A stretch of DNA of 58,763 bases from Burkholderiales bacterium. GTDB taxonomy: Bacteria > Pseudomonadota > Gammaproteobacteria > Burkholderiales > JAHFRG01. Made by a program: the position numbers and the translations under genes. Location: contig DASZZH010000040.1 in the NCBI GenBank assembly GCA_035543335.1, positions 1 through 58,763 of the forward strand, given 5' to 3'. Under the pieces are notes generated by a model, which saw only the letters and a program-made list of their open reading frames with translations, was not told the origin of the DNA and searched no databases. Below, piece by piece: positions 25,183 through 34,607 of the stretch (position 1 is its first letter; every line of letters starts with the position of its first letter).

Positions 25183-26130
25183 ATGATGCGCGACGCCGTT
25201 TCCGCAACGCACGCAGTCAAGGCACAAGGACTTACCAAGCGTTACGGTCAGACGCTCGCGGTTGATGGATTAAATCTCGAAATTCCCACCGGCGGATTCT
25301 TCGGCCTGCTCGGTCCCAATGGCTCGGGGAAAACCAGCACCATCCACATGCTCTCCACGCTCATCCGCCCGACAACGGGCGAGGCCTGGGTGGCGGGGCA
25401 TGATGTGAGAAGCGACGGCCTCAAGGTGCGCGCGGCGATCGGCGTGGTGTTTCAGGAATCCGCCCTGGACCGCACCTTGTCAGTCGCGGAAAACCTGCGT
25501 TTCGCCGGACTGCTGCACAACCTTTCCATTGCTCAAATCAAAGAGCGCAGCAGCGAGTTGCTGGAACTTTTCGGCCTGGAGGATAAACGCCATCAGCCGG
25601 TGGGCGAGTTATCCGGGGGCCAGCGCCGCGCGCTAGATATCGCGCGCGGCGTGATCCACCGCCCGCAAATCCTGTTTCTTGATGAACCCACCATCGGGCT
25701 GGACGTCCCCAACCGCCGCAACATCTGGCGCTTCATCCAACGCCTGCGCGCAGAACTCAACGTGACGGTGTTTCTCACCACCCACTATCTTGAAGAAGCA
25801 GTGGATTGCGACGAAGTGGCGTTCATCAAAAAAGGGCACATCGTCAAAAACGGCCCGCCGCACGATTTGATTGACGGTCTCGGCGCCTACATCATCGAAA
25901 TCGAAGCCGAGAACCTGAAGGAGCTGGCGCAAAGCCTGAGTTCCCGCCTGGGGCCGAGCTACATGGATGGCGACAAGGCCTGCTTCCGCTTTACCGGCCG
26001 CGACCTGGCGGCGCTGATGCTGCTGCAAACTGAACTGGGCGACAGGGTGACCGGCATGCGTTGGCGTAAACCCAATCTCAACGATGTGTTTTTGTGGGTG
26101 AATGAAACCGAACACTGGGATCGGCCATGA
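25183..26130 (+). CDS. ABC-2 type transporter ATP-binding protein, PQQ-linked
   Basis: A 315-residue ATPase: Walker A GPNGSGKTS (about residues 44-52), signature LSGGQRRALDIAR, Walker B ILFLDEPTIGLD, and a switch His in LTTHYLEE. A C-terminal extension of about 90 residues resembles DrrA/NodI-type exporters. It sits directly after pqqE. A recognised subfamily of these ATPases accompanies PQQ-dependent alcohol dehydrogenase systems, so export or assembly of a quinoprotein component, or of PQQ itself, is the likely job. The substrate is not known. Its stop overlaps the permease start (ATGA). Confidence 0.92.
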   Translation: MMRDAVSATHAVKAQGLTKRYGQTLAVDGLNLEIPTGGFFGLLGPNGSGKTSTIHMLSTLIRPTTGEAWVAGHDVRSDGLKVRAAIGVVFQESALDRTLSVAENLRFAGLLHNLSIAQIKERSSELLELFGLEDKRHQPVGELSGGQRRALDIARGVIHRPQILFLDEPTIGLDVPNRRNIWRFIQRLRAELNVTVFLTTHYLEEAVDCDEVAFIKKGHIVKNGPPHDLIDGLGAYIIEIEAENLKELAQSLSSRLGPSYMDGDKACFRFTGRDLAALMLLQTELGDRVTGMRWRKPNLNDVFLWVNETEHWDRP

Positions 26131-26936
26131 TATTGCGCCCGGTATACGCCGTGATTGAACGCGAAGTGCTGAAGCTCTTTCGCCAGCGCTCGCGCCTGCT
26201 TTCCGCCATGGTGCGGCCGATGATCTGGCTGCTGGTGATCGGCGCCGGATTCGACGCCATGCTGGGGCGTTCGGGCAACACCAGCTATCAATATTTCCTC
26301 GTGCCCGGCGTGCTTGGCATGTCCATGCTCTTCGGCGCCATGCTCGCCGCGCTTTCCACCGTCTACGACAAGGAATCGGGCGTGATGCGCATGCTGGTAA
26401 TCGCGCCGTTCGAGCATTACTGGATTGTGATTGCCAAGACCTTGAGCGCGGCGCTTGCCGCCATCATTCAGGCCATACTGGTGCTGATATTGCTCGCGCT
26501 CATTGGCTATCTCAAAAACGGCGTGGCGCCGCTGCTGTTGATTCTCGGTATCCTCGCCACTTCGCTCACCTGCGCCAGCATGGGCATGCTGATTGCCGCG
26601 TGGACTCGCACGCTCGACAACTTCGCGGTGATGATGAACCTAGTGATTTTCCCGGTGTTCTTTCTCTCCGGCTCGCTTTACCCAGTGCAGCACCTGCCGA
26701 GCGCGCTGCGCTTCGTCGCCAGCCTCAACCCTTATACCTATGGCGTGGATTTGCTCAAGCACGCCGTGTTGGGGATTAACGGCGCGTCATTCAACACGGA
26801 TTTCAGCGTGGCGGTTGATCTGGCGGTGTTGTTCGGCTTCACCCTGCTGGCCACGATGGTTGCATGTTTGCGCTTTTCGCGCGACACCGCCTACGAGCCG
26901 CTGATACATCTGCTCGCCCGCAAGCGTTCAGACTAG
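26127..26936 (+). CDS. ABC-2 type transporter permease, PQQ-linked
   Basis: A 269-residue membrane protein with six predicted helices and the ABC-2 signature region (FPVFFLSGSLYPVQHLP) before the last helices, typical of the DrrB/NodJ group. Partner of the preceding ATPase, with the two genes overlapping by four bases. The TAG stop codon lies at the insertion point of MITE copy 2, so the operon ends exactly where the element begins. Confidence 0.92.
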   Translation: MILRPVYAVIEREVLKLFRQRSRLLSAMVRPMIWLLVIGAGFDAMLGRSGNTSYQYFLVPGVLGMSMLFGAMLAALSTVYDKESGVMRMLVIAPFEHYWIVIAKTLSAALAAIIQAILVLILLALIGYLKNGVAPLLLILGILATSLTCASMGMLIAAWTRTLDNFAVMMNLVIFPVFFLSGSLYPVQHLPSALRFVASLNPYTYGVDLLKHAVLGINGASFNTDFSVAVDLAVLFGFTLLATMVACLRFSRDTAYEPLIHLLARKRSD

Positions 26937-27429
26937 GGAACCTCTGATTAAGTCCTCCGCGGATTGCGTTGCTGGCAAAATGCGGATGGATGCAAGGCGC
27001 GCGACGAAGGTCGTAGCCCGGACTACGATGCCGAGGAGGGCCCGCGCAGCGTCGCACCTGCGAAGCTGTGCAGTGAAGCGGGCCAGCGCTCGCCTTCGCG
27101 GTCGCACGTGCCGAGGCTCCACGCTCCGGTGAGCACGACGCAGACGCCGCATTTTGCCGCAACCCGGAGGGAAGGCTGCCGCGACACGGTGAGCGAAGCT
27201 TGGGGTGCGGGAGCGGCAGCATGAGCGCCCCGTTTAACAGTGATTCTTGCGGCAGCTCGCGCCCCTGCCCGCACCACGCTCCGCGAGACCGAGTCCGGGG
27301 CGCCTTTCCGGGCAGTCTGCTTTGTCGCTCAGCTTGCCAAGGGGGCATTGCCATTGGCTGCGCCTCGCTTCGCACATCCCCTCCCGGAAAGCCGCCGTCG
27401 CAACCGCGCGGGACTTAATCAGAGGTTCC
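26937..27429 (-). mobile_element. 493-bp MITE, copy 2 (inverted relative to copy 1)
   Basis: The same 19-bp terminal repeats as copy 1, in opposite orientation, with over 90% identity along the length by eye. The left flank is CTAG and the right flank CTAT, an imperfect target duplication. It sits between the stop codons of the ABC permease (26936) and the convergent mltB gene (27433), so it may also separate or terminate the two transcripts. No transposase is encoded. Confidence 0.87.
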
Positions 27430-27432
27430 CTA

Positions 27433-28320
27433 TTATTCATCGTCTATCTGCGTTCCCCTTGCGGCGCGAATCTCGCGGCTCAGTTCATACACCGCCATCG
27501 CGTAATAGACGCTGCGGTTGTAGCGGGTAATCACATAAAAATTGTTGAGCGCGAGCCAGTACTGCGTTTCATCACCCTCCACTAAGGCAAACAGGCTCGC
27601 CAGATTGTCTCCCGAAATTTCCTGCTCGGGGGTGACGCCCATGTTCTGCAATTCGGCCACCGGCGTGTGCGGCTCGATGTCCCGTGACAGCAAGGGCAGG
27701 AATTCATCTCCGCTCACCCTCGCGCCCACCGCAATCGGCTCATCCTCCTGCCAGCCGTAAGCCTGGTAATAATTGGCGATGCTGCCGACGGCATCGGCAG
27801 CACTGGTCCAGAGATTGGCTTTGCCGTCGCCGTCAAAATCCACTGCATAGCTCCGATAAGCGCTGGGAATGAATTGCGGCATGCCCATCGCCCCGGCGTA
27901 AGAGCCCTTGAGGCTCAACGGATCGATGTGACTGTCCCGTGTAAACAGCAGGTATTGTTCGAGTTCATCCCTGAAAAAATCTACGCGCGGCGGGAAATCA
28001 AACGCCAGCGTGGTGAGCGCATCCATCACTCGGTACCTGCCGGTGTTCCTGCCGTAACGCGTTTCCACGCCGAGGGTGGCGACGATGATTTCTTCCGGCA
28101 CGCCGTATTTCTGCCTGGCACGCGTGAGTGCTCTTTCGTGCTCGTCCCAGAATTTGACTCCGTCGCTGATGCGCGCCGGGTTGATCAACAACGCGCGGTA
28201 TTCATTCCAGGGCAGCGACGTTACGGGAGTGGAAATCGCCTTGAGCACCTCGGGCTGGAGTTTGACCTGGCTGAAGATTCGGCGCAGCTCCCGCGAATTG
28301 AAATGATGTTTTTCCGCCAT
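27433..28320 (-). CDS. mltB: Membrane-bound lytic murein transglycosylase B
   Basis: The catalytic Glu region IIVATLGVETRYGRNTG, then GSYAGAMGMPQFIPSAYRSY and DFDGDGKANLWTSAADAVGSIANYY, identify the SltB/MltB family, which cleaves peptidoglycan to 1,6-anhydro products. From the ATG at 28320 the product has 295 residues and no export signal. The frame stays open upstream to 28431 and encodes a clear signal peptide (AFLLCIALLFPGNSHA) with no ATG, GTG or TTG ahead of it; the upstream limit abuts the stop of the preceding permease gene. A non-canonical start (ATA/ATC/CTG) or a mutated start is implied. It is the last gene of the ABC operon. Confidence 0.92.
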   Translation of the reverse strand: MAEKHHFNSRELRRIFSQVKLQPEVLKAISTPVTSLPWNEYRALLINPARISDGVKFWDEHERALTRARQKYGVPEEIIVATLGVETRYGRNTGRYRVMDALTTLAFDFPPRVDFFRDELEQYLLFTRDSHIDPLSLKGSYAGAMGMPQFIPSAYRSYAVDFDGDGKANLWTSAADAVGSIANYYQAYGWQEDEPIAVGARVSGDEFLPLLSRDIEPHTPVAELQNMGVTPEQEISGDNLASLFALVEGDETQYWLALNNFYVITRYNRSVYYAMAVYELSREIRAARGTQIDDE

Positions 28321-28427
28321 CTCACGGATGAAGGCTTCGATTTCCGGATTTAGCGGGGCAGCGTGACTGTTGCCTGGGAAAAGCAGCGCTATGCAAAGCA
28401 GAAAAGCATAACGTTTTGCGCTTGCGA

Positions 28428-29270
28428 TTATTTAACGGCTCCCACGGTAAAGCCCGCCACAAAGCGGTCGACGAAGAAATTATACAGTATGGCGATGGGA
28501 ATGCTCACAATTAGGCACGCGCCCATGAGCGAGCCCCAGAAATACACGTCGCCGCGCACCAGGAAAGTCGGCACGCCGATGCTGACCGTGAGCTGCGAGG
28601 AGGACGTGATGAAGGTAAGCGCGTACACGAATTCCTGCATCACCAGCGTCAGCGTGAAGATGATGACGGTAAGAATTCCCGCCGAGGAAATCGGTACCAC
28701 CACCTTGAGAAAAGCGCCGAAACGGCTGAGGCCATCTATCATCGCCGCCTCCTCGATGTCCTTGGGCACGGTCTTGAAGAAACCCATCATCAACCAGGTG
28801 CAAAACGGCACGGTGAAGCTGGGATAGACCAGCACCAGCGACCACAGCGAATCCTGCAAACCTAAATCGGCGACAATCCGCGAAAACGGAATGAACAATA
28901 TCGTGGGCGGAACCAGGTAAGTCAGAAAAATGCCGATTGCGAGTTGCTGGCCCCAGCGGCCCGAGAGCCGTGCCAGACTGTAGCCCGCGGGAACCGCAAG
29001 CAGCAAAGTGATAATGACAACCGCCACGCCCACCACCAGCGTATTGAAAATCCACAGGCCGTATTGGGTATCCACGAACAGCACCCGCAAATGCTCCAGG
29101 GTGGGTGGACTGTTGAACAAGAACGGGTTGTTTTTGATGTTGATGAGATCATTGGTTTGCTTGAAGGTGGTGATCAACATCCAGTAAAACGGAAACGCGG
29201 TGAACGCGGTAAACGCGGCGATGATTCCGAAATGGCCTATCCGCGCGCCGATGTTTTTGAGCCGTTGCAT
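28428..29270 (-). CDS. Sugar-type ABC transporter permease (MalG/UgpE-like)
   Basis: A 280-residue CUT1-family inner-membrane permease with six predicted helices. The BPD_transp EAA loop is evident (EEAAMIDGLSRFGAFLKVVVPIS). Its ATG directly follows the TGA of the MalF-like gene. Together with that permease it forms the membrane channel of the importer made of 31286-32659 (binding protein) and 30190-31215 (ATPase). The transported compound cannot be read from sequence; CUT1 systems take up oligosaccharides or polyols. Confidence 0.93.
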   Translation of the reverse strand: MQRLKNIGARIGHFGIIAAFTAFTAFPFYWMLITTFKQTNDLINIKNNPFLFNSPPTLEHLRVLFVDTQYGLWIFNTLVVGVAVVIITLLLAVPAGYSLARLSGRWGQQLAIGIFLTYLVPPTILFIPFSRIVADLGLQDSLWSLVLVYPSFTVPFCTWLMMGFFKTVPKDIEEAAMIDGLSRFGAFLKVVVPISSAGILTVIIFTLTLVMQEFVYALTFITSSSQLTVSIGVPTFLVRGDVYFWGSLMGACLIVSIPIAILYNFFVDRFVAGFTVGAVK

Positions 29271-30182
29271 TCAGGTCACCTCGGTACGCTTGGCGAGCGT
29301 CAGCAAAAATATGGCGGCTGCAACCAGGAGCGGAAACAGGAACAGCGAAATCGCCGCGCCCTCGGCGAGGTCGCCGCCCTGGATGCCGGTGAAATAGGCG
29401 AGGCTGGCAATCACTTGCGTCGTGTCATACGGCCCGCCGCGGGTCAGCACGAAAATCACAATCATGTCGGTAAAGGTAAACACGATGCCGAACAGGAGCG
29501 CGACCAGCATGATCGGCATCAGCAGCGGGATGTTGATGTAAGTGAGATGCCGCCAGAAACTCGCGCCGTCCACCTCCGCCGCATCGTGGATGTCCTGCGG
29601 AATCGAGCATAAGCCGGCGAGGATGATGACCGTGGCCAACGGCAGCAAGCGCCATACGTCCACCATGATAACCGAGGCCATCGCCAGATTCGGCTGGCCG
29701 AGCCAGATCGGCCAGGTAGTGGGGCCGAAGAGGCCGCTCGCCCGCCCCGCCCAATTGATGATGCTGTATACGGGATCGAAAATCCACAGCCAGCCGATGC
29801 TGCCGAGCGAAATCGGAGCGACCCACGGCAGAAGAATCAGAAAGCGCACCAGCCATTTGCCACGGAAATCCTTGTACAAAGCCATCGCCAGTACCTTGCC
29901 GAGAATCACCACCAGCAGTTGCGAGACAAAGGTGAACACCAGGGCATTGCGCAGCGAAGTCCAAAAGGTACTGTTTTCGAGGATGCGCTGGAAATTCCTG
30001 AAGCCCACGAAATGCAGCGTTTGGCTTCCCACCGTGGCGTCGCTCAGGCTGTAATAAATGGCAAGCAGGAACGGAAAACCCACCAGTGCGGCGATGTAAA
30101 TGACTGCGGGAGCGAGCATCAAGCGCCCGAGCCACGCTTCCTGTTCCAGTTTGTCGCTTTGCAGAACCGTGCTTTGGCTCAT
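29271..30182 (-). CDS. Sugar-type ABC transporter permease (MalF/UgpA-like)
   Basis: A 303-residue permease with a long first helix (LMLAPAVIYIAALVGFPFLLAIYYSL) and an EAA loop (DAAEVDGASFWRHLTYINIPLL). It is the larger partner of the CUT1 permease pair and lies 7 bases after the ATPase gene. The order binding protein, ATPase, MalF, MalG, transglycosylase suggests one minus-strand transcript. Confidence 0.93.
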   Translation of the reverse strand: MSQSTVLQSDKLEQEAWLGRLMLAPAVIYIAALVGFPFLLAIYYSLSDATVGSQTLHFVGFRNFQRILENSTFWTSLRNALVFTFVSQLLVVILGKVLAMALYKDFRGKWLVRFLILLPWVAPISLGSIGWLWIFDPVYSIINWAGRASGLFGPTTWPIWLGQPNLAMASVIMVDVWRLLPLATVIILAGLCSIPQDIHDAAEVDGASFWRHLTYINIPLLMPIMLVALLFGIVFTFTDMIVIFVLTRGGPYDTTQVIASLAYFTGIQGGDLAEGAAISLFLFPLLVAAAIFLLTLAKRTEVT

Positions 30183-30189
30183 AGTATTT

Positions 30190-31215
30190 CTACCCGCCTG
30201 ATATCTTCAAGCCGCTCTTGGGGTCAAAATGCTTTAGATCGTGGGCGCGCACCACAAATTCGTAACGCCTACCTTTCTCGATCGGGAGCGCCACCGTGGA
30301 CGGCAGCCGGGAAATTACTTTCGCGGAGGGTAATGGTGATTCCAGAACGCCATACACCAGCCTGTCCGAACCCAGATGTTCAACACGCGTCACACGGAAC
30401 GGAAATACAGTGGCGCCACCGCTAGCCCCATACACCTCTCTGGGCAGGAAGTGCTCGGGACGGAAGCCGGTGATGGTCTGGTCCTGCTCGATGAGGTTCA
30501 TTGGCGGCGAGCCGATGAAGGTGGCGACGAAGGTGTCAGCCGGATCGTCGTAAACTTCAAGTGGCATGCCGAGCTGATGCAGCTTGCCGTGATTGAGCAC
30601 CGCGATGCGGTCACCCAACCCCATCGCTTCAATCTGGTCGTGGGTGACGTAAACGGTGGTGGTGGCGAGGCGGCGCTGGAATTGCTGCAGCTCATCGCGC
30701 GCGGAAGTCCGTAGTTGCGCATCCAAATTGGAAAGCGGTTCATCGAGCAGGAACGCCACCGGCTCGCGCACCACCGCGCGCGCCAGCGCCACGCGCTGGC
30801 GCTCACCGCCGGAGAGCTGACGCGGCTTGCGTTGCAACAAACGCTGGATGCCAAACATCAAGGCCGCCTGTTCAACTTTTTTGCGGGTCTCCTCTTTTGC
30901 CAACCCCATGTTTTCGAGCGGAAACGCAATGTTCTTGAACACCGAGAGATGGGGATAAAGCGCGTAGCTCTGGAACACCATGGCAATGTTGCGCGCCTTG
31001 GGCGGAAGCAGCGTGACAATCTTGTCGCCGATGAGAATATCGCCGGCGGTCGGAATTTCCAGGCCGGCAATCATGCGCAGCAGGGTGCTTTTGCCCGAGC
31101 CGGAAGGCCCGAGCAAAACCAGGAATTCGCCTTCCTTCACCCGCAAGTTGATGCCGTCTACCGCGTTGCTGCCGTCAAAATTTTTGGTGATGGAGCGTGC
31201 TTCAACTGTGGCCAT
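30190..31215 (-). CDS. Sugar-type ABC transporter ATP-binding protein (MalK/UgpC-like)
   Basis: A 341-residue ATPase: Walker A GPSGSGKST (about 36-44), Q loop VFQSYALYPHLSVFKNI, signature LSGGERQRVALARA, Walker B FLLDEPLSNLD, His switch VTHDQIEAMGLGDR. The C-terminal TOBE/OB region (ITGFRPEHFLP, then AHDLKHFDPKSG) is typical for CUT1 ATPases and binds regulatory factors in MalK. It energises the import system encoded by its neighbours. Confidence 0.94.
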   Translation of the reverse strand: MATVEARSITKNFDGSNAVDGINLRVKEGEFLVLLGPSGSGKSTLLRMIAGLEIPTAGDILIGDKIVTLLPPKARNIAMVFQSYALYPHLSVFKNIAFPLENMGLAKEETRKKVEQAALMFGIQRLLQRKPRQLSGGERQRVALARAVVREPVAFLLDEPLSNLDAQLRTSARDELQQFQRRLATTTVYVTHDQIEAMGLGDRIAVLNHGKLHQLGMPLEVYDDPADTFVATFIGSPPMNLIEQDQTITGFRPEHFLPREVYGASGGATVFPFRVTRVEHLGSDRLVYGVLESPLPSAKVISRLPSTVALPIEKGRRYEFVVRAHDLKHFDPKSGLKISGG

Positions 31216-31285
31216 GTTAGTTATTTTTAATTCGACAGCGCATCCGCCGGGTGCGGCGGATGGGGCGTTGCGATGGAAGGGCGGA

Positions 31286-32659
31286 TCAGACCAGCCCTTT
31301 TTCGCGCCACTTGGCGAAGATGCGCTTGCACTGCTCTTCCGCCTGCTTGATGGCGTTTTCCGGTGTCTCGGTGTCAGTCGCCGCCTTGGCGAACATGGTA
31401 TTGATCACCCAGGTGTTGAAAATCTCGTCCTCCGCCGCATTGGCATAGCCGGGGTAGCCGACATTGGTCGCCCAATCGAGCACGTCAGCGAGCACTTTGT
31501 ATTTATCGCTCGGCTTCGCCTTGGAGTCATTGGCAAGCAGTTTGTTGATGTCGGGAACGGTGCTGGGAAAGCACGGGAAGTTGTAAAACTCGCTGGCCAG
31601 GAAGCCCAGGCGAAAGTTGTCAATGTAGTCAATAAGGAATTTCTTCGCACCCTCGATGTTATCGGCGAATTTCCAGATGACGTAGCAGTCCATCACGTGC
31701 TCGAGGCCGATGCGGCGCACCGGTCCGGCCAAGGCTTTGGCTAGCCAGATGTTGTCGGTGCCCGGTATGTTCTTGTTCTCGCCTTCGCGGGTAATCGAAA
31801 TGGCGTTGAGCGCCACTGAAATCTTGCCGGCCAGCATGGCGCGGTTATTCGACGACGGATCCCAGGCCAGCACCTCAGGGGTCATGGTTTCCTGATACAA
31901 GGCTTTAACAAACTTGACCGCCTCCACCGTGTTCTTCGAGTTCAACACCACATTTGCTTTCTCGTCCTGAATCGAGCCGCCAAAAGAATAGAGCACGGCG
32001 CGCATCGCCATCGCCGTGTCGAGCTCGGCCGAAAGACCGATGCCGACGGGAATGTTGAACTTCTCCTTGATCTTGCGCCCGGTGACGCGCACGTCGTCCC
32101 AGGTGCTGGGCGCGGCAGCGCCCACGGCGTCATACAAATCCTTGCGCCAGTTCACGGGATCGGGTACGTAGCTATCGGAGAATGCGAAATACTTCTTGGT
32201 CTTGGGGTTGTAGGTGCTGCGAACGGCAAGCGGCACCGGTTTGCCGTGCTTGCGCTCGCATTCCTGATAAATTTCCTTGTGGTCTATCACCTGGTCTTCA
32301 TAAGCCGGCGGCGGGGACAGAAACATGAACAAGTCGTGGCCTTTCTGCGCCCCTACTTCAGCCGCGGCCCGGGGACTGAGCGCCGGTATCCCGACGTGAT
32401 CAACGATCACTTCGGTGTCGTTTTTCGCGCCCCACTCCTTGATGTATACGTTGTCAAACCATTTGTCGTAACCGGGAACGAAGTGATTCCACTGTACTAT
32501 CTTCAAGGTCTTTTTGGCAGCGCGCGCCGGCCGCACGCTGATGAACGGGGCGACGCTAGCGGCAAGCCCAGCCGCACCGGTGGCCTTGATAAAGCGGCGG
32601 CGGGTTACGCCCCGTTGTGCCGGAGTTTCTCCGGTGAGCTGATTGCGTTTGTCTTTCAT
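31286..32659 (-). CDS. Extracellular solute-binding protein with Tat signal (CUT1 importer)
   Basis: A 457-residue periplasmic binding protein. The N-terminus has a twin-arginine signal (TRRRFIKATGAAGLAASVAP, then RPARAA), so it is exported folded by Tat. The mature part follows the SBP_bac_1 pattern (LKIVQWNHFVPGYDKWF near its start, and PSTWDDVRVTGRKIKEKF). ATG 32659 has GAGGAGG seven bases upstream. First gene of the importer operon. Tat-exported CUT1 binding proteins are found in betaproteobacteria; ligand unknown. Confidence 0.93.
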   Translation of the reverse strand: MKDKRNQLTGETPAQRGVTRRRFIKATGAAGLAASVAPFISVRPARAAKKTLKIVQWNHFVPGYDKWFDNVYIKEWGAKNDTEVIVDHVGIPALSPRAAAEVGAQKGHDLFMFLSPPPAYEDQVIDHKEIYQECERKHGKPVPLAVRSTYNPKTKKYFAFSDSYVPDPVNWRKDLYDAVGAAAPSTWDDVRVTGRKIKEKFNIPVGIGLSAELDTAMAMRAVLYSFGGSIQDEKANVVLNSKNTVEAVKFVKALYQETMTPEVLAWDPSSNNRAMLAGKISVALNAISITREGENKNIPGTDNIWLAKALAGPVRRIGLEHVMDCYVIWKFADNIEGAKKFLIDYIDNFRLGFLASEFYNFPCFPSTVPDINKLLANDSKAKPSDKYKVLADVLDWATNVGYPGYANAAEDEIFNTWVINTMFAKAATDTETPENAIKQAEEQCKRIFAKWREKGLV

Positions 32660-33430
32660 GTTGCCTCCTCGATTGATAGTGCCTACTATCCAAGCCATTT
32701 GAGAGCCTGAAGTTGGGCGTTCTAAGGAATTGCCTCAATGCACATATAGTTTATGCTTTATTTTGACGGGGTATTGCGGGAATCAAGAGTCGGTACTGTA
32801 TGTGTTAAATGTTGGTTAGCGGTTCAATGTCGCCCGTAATCGCCTTGTCTAGCGTGGTAAAAGGATGAAATGCAAAATGAACTGGACGCCTTACAGACTA
32901 GAAAAAGTGAGGGCTATCAACACCTAATGCAGACGGAATTTGCCTTAGAGAATATTTATTTATATATCTGCCTCTCAATATGGGGGTTCCGTTGTTAAAA
33001 ATAGCTTATAACCCGGACCTTTTACAATTTTCTTGCGCTCGTCGCCGTAAGGAAAATGTAAGGGAGGGGCCGTAGGTAAGCTGCGGGTGATACCGTTCCG
33101 CCGCTACAGGGAAAAACTGCATTGCCAACGTTTCTACAAGGATGCATTTCCCTTGAAAGTGCCGGTCCTGCGCCGCTTCCAAACCCTATCCAGCATTTAG
33201 CGCATTGTTGAGAGCAGGGAATTAACAGGGAATCCGGGAAGCAACGTTCTTGCTAATACCCTCCTCTACAAATCAACCTAGCTGTTTCCAGCTGGATCAG
33301 GATATCAACAGCAGATCATTGGTCGCCTCCTCTCTCGTTCTGGTTGGCACGAGAAAATCAGGGCAGGTCAACTAATCAGACCCTGAATAATTGCTCCGAC
33401 TTTTATGACGGGTCGTGGGGCCTGTCGCTG
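32660..33430. other. Gene-poor stretch between the ABC operon and the stress protein
   Basis: About 770 bases in which I see no convincing coding region. The part next to the binding protein must hold the operon's promoter, but no clear -35/-10 was found. Positions 33108-33240 are a degenerate copy of the repeat also seen at 34340-34500 (shared TACAGGGAAAAA and AGGGAATTAACAGGGA). Around 33385, AATAATTGCTCC followed by ACTT recurs at 34232. Confidence 0.6.
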
Positions 33431-33874
33431 CTATCCACGGACAATCAGGATAGGTGCGTTCGCAACCCGAATGAACTCTTCCGCTACGCTTCCCATCAAC
33501 AAGTACTCGAAACCGACCCTCCCGTGTGTGCCCATGACTACCAAGTCGGCTTGCCACCTTGCCGCTTCTTCACCAAGGACGGCTGCTACGCGGTCTTTTT
33601 TCGCATCGAGCAGTCCTGTTTCCGGTTCCACGCCGGCCCGGCGGGCTGTCTCCGCTACCTTATCCAGCAAGGTTTGGCCCAAATGGCGCAGCTTCTGAGT
33701 AAGTTCGCCGACATCAATAATGTTTTCGAGGTCATCATCGATTGGCAGGCCCACCTTCACCACGTGCACTATGCGTAACTTTGACCTCATTTCCGAAGCC
33801 AGTTTAATCGACTCAGCCAAAGCCCGTGCCGATATGCTGCTGCTGTCAATGGGCAGTAGTATCCTCTTATACAT
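33431..33874 (-). CDS. Universal stress protein (UspA family, ATP-binding type)
   Basis: A 147-residue single Usp domain: N-terminal MYKRILLPIDSSSISARAL, and the nucleotide-binding motif G-x2-G-x9-G-S (MGTHGRVGFEYLLMGSVAEE) near residues 115-135, ending VANAPILIVRG. Proteins with this motif bind ATP. ATG 33874 is the family start. The gene stands alone among repeats. Family members respond to stress or growth arrest; no regulator site was identified here. Confidence 0.94.
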   Translation of the reverse strand: MYKRILLPIDSSSISARALAESIKLASEMRSKLRIVHVVKVGLPIDDDLENIIDVGELTQKLRHLGQTLLDKVAETARRAGVEPETGLLDAKKDRVAAVLGEEAARWQADLVVMGTHGRVGFEYLLMGSVAEEFIRVANAPILIVRG

Positions 33875-34339
33875 TCGATGTCTCTTTAAAGGAAAAAGAT
33901 GTAGCAGCGGTTCCGACCAGTTAGCCCGCTGACATTCATCACACCGTGTCTGCTGCACGCCCCGAGCACATTATCCCCGCCTCAATTTATCAATCGCAAG
34001 TTAGCCTGTCAATGAACACTAATCAAGCTTCATCGAAGCATCCTTTAGGTCAAAGTGCATGAGGCGTGGTCGAGTATGCACGCGACAAAACTCTTGAGCC
34101 GCAAAACAATACGACGGTTCTGGTGCTTTTGCGGGGTGACAAAACGGACGAATGCCTATCAAGGTATAGCTATCGCTGGGTCTGTTGCCACTCCTCACGT
34201 CAGAGCCTCTGCCCAAGTGGTGCTGACCTGCTCCCCAATAATTGCTCCAACTTATATCATTAGGCTGGCAATATCTTACAAGAAGGCATTTGGCGGTGCT
34301 AGCAGTCTAGCGCGAACCCTTCTCCACATCAAAATTCCC

Positions 34340-34500
34340 TATAACTGGGAAAGATACAGGGAAAAATCGCATTTCTGACGGTACAACTCACGCTCTTTCC
34401 CACAGGAATCCCCGTCCAAAGCCGATCTCCAGCCATTACTCCTGTTTTGGGCACGAATCGGAACAGGGAATTAACAGGGACGTATCAGGGAAATAACAGG
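34340..34500. repeat. Dispersed CAGGGAATTAACAGGGA repeat
   Basis: Starts with AGATACAGGGAAAAATCGCA and ends with two or three tandem AACAGGGA-type motifs. A diverged second copy lies at 33108-33240 in the same orientation. Translated frames through it give low-complexity peptides, so it is taken as non-coding repeat. The stretch 33875-34607 holds this repeat and no recognisable gene. Confidence 0.65.
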
Positions 34501-34607
34501 GAATCGCCACGTGAATGAATCCGAACGATACCAGCGTCCTGGCAATTCGCAAGCCTGCCCCGCCCTACCTGCTCCGTGTCATGATCTTGTAATTCGCCAG
34601 GGACAGG

